A DNA stretch of 64,000 nucleotides from Chersky-840 sp035532735 (GCA_035532735.1 DATKQM010000066.1:101873-165872), one strand, 5' to 3'. Shown: positions 35,204 through 43,842, numbered from the stretch's first letter. Program-made: numbers and translations. The notes: generated by a model not told the origin, from the letters alone.

Positions 35204-35989
35204 GTGTCACCGACCAACGGGCTCCTGTCGGGAAAGCGCATCCTCGTCACCGGCGTGCTCACCGACGCATCGCTGGCGTTCGGCGTGGCCCGCCTGGCCC
35301 AGGCCCAAGGCGCCGAAGTGGTGCTCTCGGGAGCGGGACGGGGACTCTCACTGACCAAGCGAACGGCGCGCAAGCTCGAAGTACCCGCCGACGTGATCGA
35401 GATCGACGTCACCGACCCCGTCCACCTCCGAGCCGCCGCTGCCGACCTCGAGGCGCGGTGGGGTCGTCTCGACGGCATCCTCCACGCCATCGGCTTCGCG
35501 CCCCCGGAATGCCTGGGTGGCGACATCCTGCGCGCCGAGTGGGAATCGGTGGCCGTCGCCCTCCAGGTCTCGGCGTACTCCTTGAAGGCTCTCGTCGGCG
35601 CACTGCGCCCTCTGCTCGTGGCGGCGGGGAGCTCGTCGGTGGTGGCCCTCGACTTCGACGCCACGGTGGCATGGCCGGCCTACGACTGGATGGGCGTGGC
35701 CAAGGCCGCGCTCGAGTCCCTGGCCCGGTACCTGGCTCGGGACCTCGGGCCCGTCGGGATCAGGGTCAACCTCGTGGCGGCCGGGCCCGTGCGCACCATG
35801 GCCGCCAAGTCGATACCGAGCTTCAAGGGCTTCGAAGAGACCTGGGGGACACGGGCCCCGCTCGGCTGGAACGTGAACGACTCCGAGCCCGTCGCCCGGG
35901 CTTGCGTGGCGTTGTTGTCGGACTGGTTCCCCATGACCACGGGCGAAATGGTGCACGTGGACGGCGGCGTCCACGCCATGGGCGCCTGA
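35204..35989 (+). CDS. fabI: enoyl-[acyl-carrier-protein] reductase, InhA-like
   Basis: NADH-dependent last step of fatty acid elongation (FAS II). The 261-residue SDR starts LLSGKRILVTGVLTDASLAF, has HAIGFAPPE, the catalytic pair in YDWMGVAKAALESLARYLAR (Tyr-x6-Lys of the FabI class), NLVAAGPVRTMAAKSIP and the end GEMVHVDGGVHAMGA. Many blocks are close to M. tuberculosis InhA, including the YxWMxVAK and LVAAGPxRT segments. GTG at 35204 is chosen because the family starts a few residues before the Rossmann strand. A TAGGGT hexamer eight bases upstream may be a -10 element of a nearly leaderless transcript. The cyclase gene follows after 17 bases. Confidence 0.93.
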   Translation: MSPTNGLLSGKRILVTGVLTDASLAFGVARLAQAQGAEVVLSGAGRGLSLTKRTARKLEVPADVIEIDVTDPVHLRAAAADLEARWGRLDGILHAIGFAPPECLGGDILRAEWESVAVALQVSAYSLKALVGALRPLLVAAGSSSVVALDFDATVAWPAYDWMGVAKAALESLARYLARDLGPVGIRVNLVAAGPVRTMAAKSIPSFKGFEETWGTRAPLGWNVNDSEPVARACVALLSDWFPMTTGEMVHVDGGVHAMGA

Positions 35990-36006
35990 ACCACGGGCCG
36001 GTCCCC

Positions 36007-37140
36007 GTGGCGACACTCGGCGCCGAGGAATACCGGGCGGCGGGGATCTTTGACCCCCACGCACCCGAAAGTGGCCAACGGCTCGAGCTCCTGGAGTACC
36101 TCGACCGACAGGGGGTGACCCTGGCCATCATGGTCGAGGCCGACCGGGTCGGCGGGCTGGCCGCGCTGGCCTCGGAGCTCCCCCTGGCGGCGCCGGGTGC
36201 CCGCCTCAGTGTCGAGGAGGTGGCGGCACTCGCCGCCACGACGGTCGACCGGGTCCACCGTGTCCGACTGGCGGCAGGGCTACCGGCCGATCTCGACGAC
36301 CCGGGCCATCTCGGACTGCCGTCGACAGTGGTGGACGACATGGTGTCGTTCGAGGCGGGAGCGGCCCTGTTCGGCGAGACACCGACCTTGTCGTTCACGC
36401 GCGTGGTGGGCGCAGCGATGGCCAGGGTGGCCGAGGCCGCAGTAGGACTCTTCCTCACCGAGCGCATGCCGGACCTGAGCTCCGACGTCAGCGAGTTGGC
36501 CCGAGCCCGCGCCGGCGAGGACGGCACGGCCACCTTCATCGCGGTGGCCCCGCAGCTCATGGCCAATTTCCTGCGCGAGCACATGGTTCTCGCCATCAGA
36601 CGATCGATCGCCGAGCGCACGCTCGAGATCGACGAGCGCGCCGTGACCGTCGGGCTTGGCTTTGTCGACCTGGTGGGATCGACGGCCTGGGCGAGTGGGC
36701 TCACATTGAAGGCCCACGCCCTGGCTCTGGCGAGGTTCGAGACCGCGGCCTGGGAGATCGCGTCGGCCTACGGCGGGCGCGTCGTCAAGCTCATCGGTGA
36801 CGAAGCCATGTTCCTAGCGCCATCGGGCGCCGCCGCGGCTCGCATCGCGCTGGCGGTGTGCCGGGCCGTCGACGAAGACGACGCACTGCCTGCGGCGCGC
36901 GCTGCGGCGGGGTACGGCACCGTCGCGGCACGCGACGGCGACTACTTCGGGCCCCTCGTGAACCTCGTGGCGCGAGCGGTCAAGGTGGGCGAGCCCGGAT
37001 CGGTGGTAGTGACCGAACCGGTGCGCGCCGACCTCGACCACTCCCCCGCACCCGACGACGATTTCGAGATCGTCGACCTCTCGGCCCGGCGGCTGCGGGG
37101 GCTCGAGGAGCCCGTCGCGCTCTTCGCCATCCGTTGTTAG
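36007..37140 (+). CDS. class III adenylate/guanylate cyclase with regulatory N-terminal domain
   Basis: A 377-residue soluble protein. The C-terminal catalytic domain has GFVDLVGSTAWASGL (metal Asp), GRVVKLIGDEAMFL (Lys for purine recognition and second metal Asp) and GPLVNLVARAVKVGEPGSVV (transition-state Asn/Arg), so it appears active. The N-terminal half is helical and includes VSFEAGAALFGETPTLSFTR and AAMARVAEAAVGLF. This resembles the autoregulatory region of Rv1264/Rv2212-type cyclases, where it senses pH or lipids; that role here is inference. The GTG at 36007 lies 17 bases after fabI without a clear ribosome-binding site, so co-transcription is likely. Its stop overlaps that of the convergent PadR gene. 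Confidence 0.85.
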   Translation: MATLGAEEYRAAGIFDPHAPESGQRLELLEYLDRQGVTLAIMVEADRVGGLAALASELPLAAPGARLSVEEVAALAATTVDRVHRVRLAAGLPADLDDPGHLGLPSTVVDDMVSFEAGAALFGETPTLSFTRVVGAAMARVAEAAVGLFLTERMPDLSSDVSELARARAGEDGTATFIAVAPQLMANFLREHMVLAIRRSIAERTLEIDERAVTVGLGFVDLVGSTAWASGLTLKAHALALARFETAAWEIASAYGGRVVKLIGDEAMFLAPSGAAAARIALAVCRAVDEDDALPAARAAAGYGTVAARDGDYFGPLVNLVARAVKVGEPGSVVVTEPVRADLDHSPAPDDDFEIVDLSARRLRGLEEPVALFAIRC

Positions 37141-37679
37141 TCCTCGGCCAGGATCTTGTACAGCTCCTTGCCCGTGGCGCGGATGGCGGCCGTGGCTCGC
37201 TCCATCTGGGCCGGATCTCCCGTGCGGGCGATCTGCTTGGCCGCGCCCATCAGGTGCGCGGCTGAGCGCATGAGGCCTTGGAACTCGGTGACGAAGTCAC
37301 CGTCGTTGTCCCACGGGGTGTTGCCGTCGCGCTCGGTGCGCTCGGCCGCTTCGGTCCGGCCCGCCTCGGTGAGCTCGTAGACACGCTTGCCGTCTCGCTC
37401 CTCCGAGCGGACCAGGCCTTCGTCTTCGAAGAGCTGCAGCGTCGGGTACACCGAACCGGGGCTCGGCCGCCACGTGCCGCCGCTCTTCTCCTCGAGACGC
37501 CCGATCAGCTCATAGCCATGCGCCGGGCCGTCGGTGAGCCCGTTCAACAGGGCGGTGCGGATGTCGCCGCGACGCATCCGCCGGCCTCCCCCGCGCCAAT
37601 TGCCCCGGTCGGCTCCCCACTCGCCGCCGGCCCAGGGGGGGCGGCCGTGGCGTCCTCCCATCCTCATATGTCCATGCAT
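37137..37679 (-). CDS. PadR-family transcriptional regulator
   Basis: A 180-residue regulator. Residues 1-36 are Gly/Arg/Trp-rich and disordered. The winged-helix domain then shows RRGDIRTALLNGLTDGPAHG, YELIGRLEEKSGGTWRPSPG and SVYPTLQLFEDEGLV, the classic PadR pattern. The C-terminal helices (DFVTEFQGLMRSAAHLMGA) would form the dimer arm. ATG at 37679 has GGAG seven bases upstream. No enzyme gene is coupled to it; only its own promoter region lies upstream, so autoregulation is the simplest guess. Confidence 0.88.
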   Translation of the reverse strand: MHGHMRMGGRHGRPPWAGGEWGADRGNWRGGGRRMRRGDIRTALLNGLTDGPAHGYELIGRLEEKSGGTWRPSPGSVYPTLQLFEDEGLVRSEERDGKRVYELTEAGRTEAAERTERDGNTPWDNDGDFVTEFQGLMRSAAHLMGAAKQIARTGDPAQMERATAAIRATGKELYKILAED

Positions 37680-37743
37680 GGTGAATCTCCGTTGTCCTTT
37701 TTCGGGCCCGGACCCGCTGTCCGGACTGTTCTCGTAGTACTAT

Positions 37744-37762
37744 GATATATCGTTAGCTATCG
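37744..37762 (-). promoter_or_regulatory. candidate PadR operator upstream of the padR gene
   Basis: An unusually AT-rich stretch about 65-80 bases upstream of the PadR start. It has GATA and TATC arms ten bases apart and TATCG repeated with a 10-base period (37748 and 37758). AT-rich sequence of this kind stands out against the GC-rich surroundings. It overlaps plausible -10 sequences on the minus strand. The assignment rests on position and symmetry only. Confidence 0.4.
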
Positions 37763-38010
37763 CAAAGCAATGACGATCGGTACGGTGGGGGGGCCGAGGC
37801 GGAGCGGGTTGAGTGGGGTCACCTCTCCGATCAATCACCGGAATTGATGAACTCCCGGGCTATCGATGGAAGCGACCAGGGTGACCACACCTGTGGTCGT
37901 CGGCACATTCGCACGCGCATGGTGGGACTCTGCCGGGTCTCCCCAGGGCGCCGACAGCATGCGACGGCTCAGATGTTGCGCCGACAGCGGCGCGACAGGT
38001 TCAACAGATC
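37763..38010. other. intergenic region between padR promoter and aldehyde dehydrogenase stop
   Basis: About 250 bases upstream of the padR promoter element and downstream of the aldehyde dehydrogenase. Short open frames here have no recognisable similarity and no ribosome-binding site. I see no RNA gene or repeat in it apart from the hairpin at 38011-38038. Confidence 0.5.
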
Positions 38011-38038
38011 GCCCTGGGCCAGCAAGATGCCCCAGGGC
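38011..38038 (-). terminator. hairpin directly after the aldehyde dehydrogenase stop
   Basis: Perfect 8-bp stem GCCCTGGG / CCCAGGGC with a 12-base loop, starting at the base after the stop codon at 38039. No T-run follows, so Rho-independent termination would be of the U-poor kind reported for high-GC Actinobacteria. It could equally be a 3'-end stabiliser. Confidence 0.45.
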
Positions 38039-39457
38039 TCAGCGCTGCAGCGCTTTGACCTCCAGGAACTCCTCGAGGCCGTACTTGCCCAGCTCGCGGC
38101 CGATGCCGGACTGCTTGTAGCCGCCGAAGGGAGCAAGGGGGTTGAACCCTCCCCCGTTGACCTCGACCTGACCACTCCGGAGCCTGCGGGCCACGCGCTC
38201 GGCGTGTTCCTTGTCGCCGGCCCACACGCCGCCGGCGAGGCCGTAAACGGTGTCGTTGGCGATCTCGATCGCTTCTTCCTCGGTGTCGAAGGGGATGATC
38301 GAGAGCACGGGCCCGAAGATCTCCTCCTGGGCGATGGTCATGTCGCGCGTCACGTTGGTGAAGACCGTCGGTCGCACGAAGTACCCCTTGTCGAGACCTT
38401 CGGGAAGCTCCGCGCCGCCGGTGAGCAGCGTCGCACCTTCGTCGACACCCTTCTTGATGTAGCCGCGCACACGCTCGAGTTGCGTGGCGGACACGAGCGG
38501 CCCCAGCCGGGTGTCACCCTCGAAGGGATCGCCGGGCTTGTAGGTCTCCGCCGTCTCCACGGCCAGGGCCTCGACCTCGGCCAGGCGCGACCGGTGCACC
38601 AGCATGCGCGTGAGCGCCGAGCAGGTCTGGCCCGAGTTGAGGTAACAGGCGGCCACACCGGCGGGCACGGCCGCAGACAGATCGGCGTCCTCGAGGATGA
38701 CGTTGGGCGACTTGCCACCGAGCTCGAGAGCCACTCGCTTGACTCCGTCGGAAGCCAGTTGCATGACGCGCTTTCCTGCACGCGTCGATCCCGTGAACGA
38801 CACCATGTCGACGAGCGGGTGCGACGCAAGGGCCTCGCCCACCACCGGACCAACCCCGGTCACGAGGTTGAAGACGCCCGGCGGAAGGCCGATGTCGTCG
38901 AGGATCTCGGCCAGGATGAAGGCGTTGAGCGGAGCCACCTCGCTCGGCTTCAACACGACGGTGCAACCAGCAGCCAGTGCCGGGGCCACCTTGGCCGCGA
39001 TCTGGTGCAGCGGATAGTTCCACGGGGTGATGGCCCCCACCACGCCGACGGGCTCTCTGACGATGAGCGAGTTCCCCACCTCTTCTTCGAAGGGGAATTC
39101 CGTGGCGAGCTGCGCGGCGGCGGAGAAGCTCATGACGGGCAGCCCGACCTGGATGAGGTTGGACAGCGTGAAGGGCATCCCGACTTCCTGGGAGATCAAC
39201 GTGGCGATCTCGGTGGTCCGGGCCGTCAAAGCCTCCTGGACCCGCTCGAGAGTCTTGGACCGCTCCTCTCTCGAGGTCGATGACCATTCCCCGAACGCAT
39301 CGGCTGCGCAGCGCGCGGCACGGTCGACATCCTCGGGGGTGCCCGCCGGAATCGTCCCGATGACCTCCTCGGTCGTCGAGTTGACGACCTCGAGGACGTC
39401 CTTGCTCGTCGAGGGCACCCAGGCGCCACCGATGTAGAGCTTGTCGCGTACCTTCAT
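38039..39457 (-). CDS. NAD(P)-dependent aldehyde dehydrogenase
   Basis: A 472-residue soluble enzyme oxidising an aldehyde to an acid. The catalytic Cys is in NSGQTCSALTR and the general base Glu in ALELGGKSPN. The cofactor-binding block GAITPWNYPLHQIAAKVAPA and the oligomerisation end PFGGYKQSGIGRELGKYGLE are present. The substrate cannot be read from sequence. The ATG at 39457 has AGGAGG seven bases upstream, a strong ribosome-binding site. It stands alone between a hairpin and an MFS gene read in the same direction, about 80 bases away. Confidence 0.93.
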   Translation of the reverse strand: MKVRDKLYIGGAWVPSTSKDVLEVVNSTTEEVIGTIPAGTPEDVDRAARCAADAFGEWSSTSREERSKTLERVQEALTARTTEIATLISQEVGMPFTLSNLIQVGLPVMSFSAAAQLATEFPFEEEVGNSLIVREPVGVVGAITPWNYPLHQIAAKVAPALAAGCTVVLKPSEVAPLNAFILAEILDDIGLPPGVFNLVTGVGPVVGEALASHPLVDMVSFTGSTRAGKRVMQLASDGVKRVALELGGKSPNVILEDADLSAAVPAGVAACYLNSGQTCSALTRMLVHRSRLAEVEALAVETAETYKPGDPFEGDTRLGPLVSATQLERVRGYIKKGVDEGATLLTGGAELPEGLDKGYFVRPTVFTNVTRDMTIAQEEIFGPVLSIIPFDTEEEAIEIANDTVYGLAGGVWAGDKEHAERVARRLRSGQVEVNGGGFNPLAPFGGYKQSGIGRELGKYGLEEFLEVKALQR

Positions 39458-39538
39458 GACCCACCCTCCTGGCTGGCTCCCGGGCCGGTGCGACCGGTCC
39501 CGGGCCGGTGCGGCAGACGCACTCGGACGCCACTGATG

Positions 39539-41161
39539 CTAGGCCGGGAAAGCTGTCCCCGTCCCTGCGGACTCGGGTCCCTCCTCGGAGGGCGGTTCGA
39601 CCACGCCCTCGTCGGATCGTTGTTCGTAGGGGTTACCCAGGATGTGACGGGCCATGTCGAAGACCGAAGCCGAGTCGGCGTCGGCTGCGGTCACGACACC
39701 GCCGAGCAAGGGGCGGTCACGACCCGTCACCTGCTCCATGATCGAGTCCCCCATCCGCTGCACGAGGTCGCCCATCTGGGCCCGTTCCTGGCCCTTGGGG
39801 ATGCGCAACCAGCACATGACCACGGCCTGGACCACACCCGCAGCGGCGGGCCACAGCCAGATGGTGCGGTAGTCGCCGGTGAGGTCGACGACCCAGGCGG
39901 CGAGAAAGGAGAAGACCACCGCGAACAAGCTGAACGGCGCCACCAACTTGCCGAGGAGCTCGGCCATACCCCCCGAGCGGGGCAGGAGCTGGAGGAGCAT
40001 GGGCGCCAGGGCGATCACGAAGGCGGCGAAGAACGGGCCTCCGACGAAGGCCAGCACCACCGACTGCCAGATGTGGGTGGTGGTGAACTGCACGAGCGAC
40101 ACCACCGTCCCCGCCACCGGCGTGAACACGGCGATCTGTTTGCGGGTGAACACCCGGCTCAAGCCGTAGCCGAGAGCGAGGCCGAGCATGACCACCGGCA
40201 CGCCGCTCACCCAGCCGGCGATGGTCTGGGAGTTGGCGCCGGCGTGCTGCACCTGCTGGAAGTAGACGATGGCCAGGTACCCGGTGGCGCTCAGCCCCGC
40301 CCAGAACACCATGATCCCGGTGATCAACACCTTGGCGTTGGGCACCCGCAGGATCTCACCGAGCTCCTCGCGCCACGGTCGGGCGCGCGTGTGGCGTTCG
40401 CGATCGGCGACTTCGCGGGCGGCAGCGGACTCGCGCACGAGGACGAGGACGATGAAGGCCACCCCCACCATGAACCCTCCCGCCATCCGGAAGGCCAGGT
40501 TCCAAGTGGCGGGGTCGTTCGACTTCCACGTGGCGATGACCGTGCCCTTGATGACGAGGCTGACGACGACACCGAGGACGCCAATGAGCGCACCGGCCTT
40601 CACCGAACGGCTCTTGCCGAAGGTCTCGGGGATGACCGCCACGTTGGTGAGCCCGAACATGACACTGGCGGTCTTCACGCACACGATCAACAGCACGAGG
40701 GGCCAGAACCCGCCCACGAGGGTGTACGACCACGTACAGACACCCATGATCAACAACCCCGCCGCCATGTACGGCGCCCGGCGTCCCGCCGCGGACTTGG
40801 TGCGGTCGCTGGCACGGCCGAGCAAGGGGTAGGCCAACCAGCCGATCAGGCGGTTGGCGGTGAGGGCGAAGGTGATGGCGAGCGCACTCGACACCCGGGC
40901 CGAGACGAGCAGGGTCAGCAGGACCCCCGACACCGCCAGGTTGGCTCGGGGCCCCACCAGGCCCAAGGTCAGGCCGATGAAGCTCCGCAACCGCAACCCG
41001 TCGATGCCCGAGCCCGCCTCCGAGGCTGGGCCCGCGCCCCGAACGCCATCGTCGAGTGTCCCGGCTTCGGGGACGACATCGGTCATCGGAGAGCCATCGG
41101 CAGTCCCGGGCCCTGACACGAGCGAACGATCGCCCGATCCGGCCGCATCGGGACCATTCAT
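39539..41161 (-). CDS. MFS transporter
   Basis: A 540-residue permease with about 12 membrane helices. After a hydrophilic N-terminus of about 55 residues the first helices show LRSFIGLTLGLVGPRANLAV. The loop LLGRASDRTKSAAGRRAPYM is the D-R-T-x-x-x-x-G-R-R signature of the GPH/sucrose-type branch. A central cytoplasmic loop (RESAAAREVADRERHTRARP) separates the halves. The C-terminal tail is about 70 residues, acidic and disordered. The substrate is unknown. The start is the first ATG; an ATG 25 codons later is also possible and would shorten the disordered end. It lies between the aldehyde dehydrogenase and the SDR gene, all on the minus strand. Confidence 0.8.
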   Translation of the reverse strand: MNGPDAAGSGDRSLVSGPGTADGSPMTDVVPEAGTLDDGVRGAGPASEAGSGIDGLRLRSFIGLTLGLVGPRANLAVSGVLLTLLVSARVSSALAITFALTANRLIGWLAYPLLGRASDRTKSAAGRRAPYMAAGLLIMGVCTWSYTLVGGFWPLVLLIVCVKTASVMFGLTNVAVIPETFGKSRSVKAGALIGVLGVVVSLVIKGTVIATWKSNDPATWNLAFRMAGGFMVGVAFIVLVLVRESAAAREVADRERHTRARPWREELGEILRVPNAKVLITGIMVFWAGLSATGYLAIVYFQQVQHAGANSQTIAGWVSGVPVVMLGLALGYGLSRVFTRKQIAVFTPVAGTVVSLVQFTTTHIWQSVVLAFVGGPFFAAFVIALAPMLLQLLPRSGGMAELLGKLVAPFSLFAVVFSFLAAWVVDLTGDYRTIWLWPAAAGVVQAVVMCWLRIPKGQERAQMGDLVQRMGDSIMEQVTGRDRPLLGGVVTAADADSASVFDMARHILGNPYEQRSDEGVVEPPSEEGPESAGTGTAFPA

Positions 41162-41237
41162 CCCTGCCAGCCTACGGGAGGGCCCTGGTCATCGGGGCTC
41201 GCCAGGGCACACCTGGGGCGGTCCCCGAGGGCCCCGT

Positions 41238-42080
41238 TCAGGCCCGTCGCTCGGGGATCACCGCTGCGATCTGGTCCCGGATGGGGACGAATTCGGGCAT
41301 CACGAAGTCGCGCCGGAGCCAGTTGGCGCCGTCGACCACCAACGTGTGGCCCGAGACGAACGAGGCGTAGGGCGAGCACAGCCAGGTGGCCGCCCAGCCC
41401 AGCTCGTGGAGCCGACCCAGGCGGCCGGCCGGAGACCGCCGGGCGTCGACGTCTGCACCCTCGGTCCGAAGCGCCTGGAGATCAGCGCGCATGTCCTCGT
41501 GGGGGAACAGGCCCGGGGCCAGCGCGTTGACCCTGACACCGGAAGGAGCCCATTCCACCGCCAGGGTCTTGGTGAGGTTGCCCACCCCGGCCTTGGCGGC
41601 GGCGGTGTGGGCCATCCCCGGGCCCCCGGTGAAGGACTGGGTGGCGAGGATGTTGCAGATGGCGGCGGGTTCACCCGCCCGGCTGGCCCGGCGGAACAGC
41701 TCCTGGGAGCAGAAGAAGGTGCCGTCGAGCACGATCTGGGTCACGGCCCGCCAGCCGTTGGGGCTCAGGTCATCGGCGGGAACGGGGAAGTTGGCCGCCG
41801 CGTTGTTGACGAGGACGCGCGCCGGGCCGAGCGCGTCTTCGAGCGCCTCGAAGGCCGAGGCGACATCCTCGGAACGGCGGATATCGGCGCCGGCGTGCGC
41901 AGCTCGACCCCCGACGGCTTCGACGGCGGCCGCGCCGGCCAGGCGGTGACCTTCGTCGCGCGACAAGATCCCCACCGCCGCGCCGAGGCGGGCGAACTCG
42001 ATGGCGATCGCCTTGCCCAGACCGGTCCCGCCGCCGGTCACGATCACGGTGGTCCCGTCGAAGGTCCCCGGCGGGAGCAT
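41238..42080 (-). CDS. SDR family oxidoreductase, 2,4-dienoyl-CoA reductase-like
   Basis: A 280-residue Rossmann enzyme starting MLPPGTFDGTTVIVTGGGTG, very close to the start of animal DECR1-type 2,4-dienoyl-CoA reductases. It also shares VLVNNAAANFPVPADDLSPN and VRVNALAPG. Instead of the usual Tyr-x3-Lys it has MAHTAAAKAG, lacking the Tyr as DECR enzymes do, with the Lys kept. It probably works in beta-oxidation of unsaturated fatty acids, consistent with the enoyl-CoA hydratase gene 38 bases upstream. ATG at 42080 is selected because it reproduces the MLPP start. Confidence 0.83.
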   Translation of the reverse strand: MLPPGTFDGTTVIVTGGGTGLGKAIAIEFARLGAAVGILSRDEGHRLAGAAAVEAVGGRAAHAGADIRRSEDVASAFEALEDALGPARVLVNNAAANFPVPADDLSPNGWRAVTQIVLDGTFFCSQELFRRASRAGEPAAICNILATQSFTGGPGMAHTAAAKAGVGNLTKTLAVEWAPSGVRVNALAPGLFPHEDMRADLQALRTEGADVDARRSPAGRLGRLHELGWAATWLCSPYASFVSGHTLVVDGANWLRRDFVMPEFVPIRDQIAAVIPERRA

Positions 42081-42118
42081 CCTCTGCCCCGCAGCAGGTG
42101 GCTCGGGAAGGGCCACGC

Positions 42119-42949
42119 CTACTTGCCCTCGAAGACGATGGGCTGCTTCTTGGCCTTCGCCGCGTACCCGGCGGGCATGTCGTCGGAGACGAACTCGATC
42201 GACGAGCTCATGGCGCCGAATCGCATGGCCTCGGTGAAGCCGCGGTAGGTGAAACCGTCGACGGTTCGCTTGATGCTCTGGACCGCCAACGGGGCGTTCG
42301 CGGCGATCTCCTCGGCGATGCCCATGGCGGTGGGGAGCAGGTCCTCGGTCGTCGTCACCTGCTGGACGACGCCGATCCTCTCGGCGGTGCGGGCGTCGAG
42401 GCGCCGGCCCGTGAATGCCAGCAGCTTGGCCCATCCCGCCCCGGCCTCGTGCGCCAGACGCAGGTCGCCGCCGGCGTCGATGCCCACGCCCACCTGGGCC
42501 TCGGGCAGTGCGAAGACGGCGTCCTCGGCGGCTACGCGGATGTCGGACATGAGGACGAGCTCGAATCCGAAGCCCAAGCAGTACCCCTGGACGGCGGCCA
42601 CGATGGGCTGGGGAAGCTCGGCGAAGACCTTGAACCGCTCATGGGCCCAACGGATTCCCTCGTAGTAATTGCGCGCCTTCTCCGCCGGGGAACGGCCCGT
42701 CACACGGTCCTCGGGCATGCCCAGGTCGATGCCGGCACAAAACGCCCGGCCCTCGCCGCGCAACACCACCACCCGCACCCGCTCGTCGAAGCGGATCTGA
42801 TCGGCGCGCGCCCCGAGCTGTCGGGTGGACTCCCAGCTCCAGGCGTTGAGCTTGTCGGGCCGGTTGAGGCTGAGCACGGCCACGTGGCCTTCGACCTCGA
42901 GATCGAGATGCCACTCGTCTTCGGCGACGACGGGAGAGGTCCTGAACAT
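42119..42949 (-). CDS. enoyl-CoA hydratase/isomerase family protein
   Basis: Crotonase-fold enzyme of 276 residues. The first oxyanion segment is RGEGRAFCAGIDLGMPED, and the second is AVQGYCLGFGFELVLMSDIR followed by FALPEAQVGVGIDAGGDLRL. In place of one catalytic Glu of classical hydratases the sequence carries Asp (GIDAGGD), a pattern seen in dienoyl-CoA isomerases, so isomerisation of a dienoyl-CoA is as likely as hydration. That would suit the DECR-like SDR downstream. ATG at 42949 has GGAG five bases upstream; the ATG five codons earlier has none. It is divergent from the TetR gene across an operator-like palindrome. Confidence 0.88.
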   Translation of the reverse strand: MFRTSPVVAEDEWHLDLEVEGHVAVLSLNRPDKLNAWSWESTRQLGARADQIRFDERVRVVVLRGEGRAFCAGIDLGMPEDRVTGRSPAEKARNYYEGIRWAHERFKVFAELPQPIVAAVQGYCLGFGFELVLMSDIRVAAEDAVFALPEAQVGVGIDAGGDLRLAHEAGAGWAKLLAFTGRRLDARTAERIGVVQQVTTTEDLLPTAMGIAEEIAANAPLAVQSIKRTVDGFTYRGFTEAMRFGAMSSSIEFVSDDMPAGYAAKAKKQPIVFEGK

Positions 42950-43087
42950 GCGCACTCCGATCATGGGGCATCCGGCACGTCGACTCCGCCGGTGCCGTGT
43001 TCCGCGGCGCGTGAGTATCGCATGGGTGACCTCGCCGGGGACAAGCCGTCCGCCCGCTCCGACTGGCCGGATGTCGGCTTTGTCCAC

Positions 43088-43115
43088 CACTTAGATAGGA
43101 TCGGCTATCTAAGTG
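43088..43115. promoter_or_regulatory. 11-bp perfect inverted repeat, probable TetR operator
   Basis: Arms CACTTAGATAG and CTATCTAAGTG around a 6-base spacer, perfectly symmetrical. It lies 139 bases upstream of the enoyl-CoA hydratase start and about 30 bases upstream of the TetR start, in their divergent promoter region. The AT-rich arms contrast with the surrounding GC-rich DNA. Size, symmetry and position are what TetR dimers bind; the assignment to the adjacent regulator is inference. Confidence 0.78.
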
Positions 43116-43145
43116 CGGGTAGGCCGGGAGTCAGGGAGGAGCAGG

Positions 43146-43787
43146 TTGTCGCGGACCCAACAAGAGCGCAAGGCCGACACCAGGGCCCGCCTTCTTGACG
43201 CGGCTGCCGGCCTCTTCGCCGAACGGGGCATCGACGCCGTCTCGGTCGACACCGTGGCCGACGCGGCCGGACGGACCTCGGGGGCGGTCTACGCCCATTT
43301 CGGCTCCAAGCAGGGCCTCCTTCTGGCGCTGCTCGACGAGTGGGCCCACTCCCTCCTCACGGTGATCGCGGCCGAGTTCGAACTGGCCTCCACCGTCGAG
43401 GACCGCCTCCGGGCCGTGGCCGCCAACGTGGTCACGAACCCGAGCGACCAGACCCGTCGACTCCTGCTCCTCGAGCGCGAGCTCTGGCTGCGTGCCACCC
43501 GTGACCCCGAGGTGGCCGAGACCATGCGGGCCCGGTCGCGCCAGGCGCATGACTGGCTCACCAAGGGCTTCGCGACCTGGATCGAGGAAGGTCGGGTGGC
43601 GCCCATCGCCCCACCCGACGTCCTCGCCACGGTGTTTCGGGCCCTGGTGATCGGATTCGAGACACAACATCGCATCGACCCCGACAGCCTCGACACCACC
43701 GTCGTGGCTTCCGCCCTGGCGCTCGTGACCGGCGCCGGGCCGGTCACGAACCGGGGCACTTCGATGACCTCCTCGCGCCGCCCGTGA
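43146..43787 (+). CDS. TetR-family transcriptional regulator
   Basis: A 213-residue regulator. The N-terminal helix-turn-helix domain reads ADTRARLLDAAAGLFAERGI, then DAVSVDTVADAAGRTSGAVY and AHFGSKQGLLLAL, a clean TetR signature. The C-terminal ligand-binding half is helical (LLLLERELWLRATRDPEVAE). TTG at 43146 is preceded by GGAGGA five bases upstream, the best ribosome-binding site in the area, and is preferred over the GTG at 43113, which would fall inside the operator palindrome. It likely represses itself and the divergent hydratase/reductase pair; the ligand may be an acyl-CoA. Confidence 0.9.
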   Translation: MSRTQQERKADTRARLLDAAAGLFAERGIDAVSVDTVADAAGRTSGAVYAHFGSKQGLLLALLDEWAHSLLTVIAAEFELASTVEDRLRAVAANVVTNPSDQTRRLLLLERELWLRATRDPEVAETMRARSRQAHDWLTKGFATWIEEGRVAPIAPPDVLATVFRALVIGFETQHRIDPDSLDTTVVASALALVTGAGPVTNRGTSMTSSRRP

Positions 43788-43842
43788 CGGCAACACCCCG
43801 ACCGGGTTTCTGAACCGAGAACACCGAGACAAGGAGACAGCC

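Noticed and set aside
35458..36006. Plus-strand frame running through fabI into the cyclase
   Set aside because: The sequence over fabI is a frame shadow; the cyclase similarity begins only after 36007.
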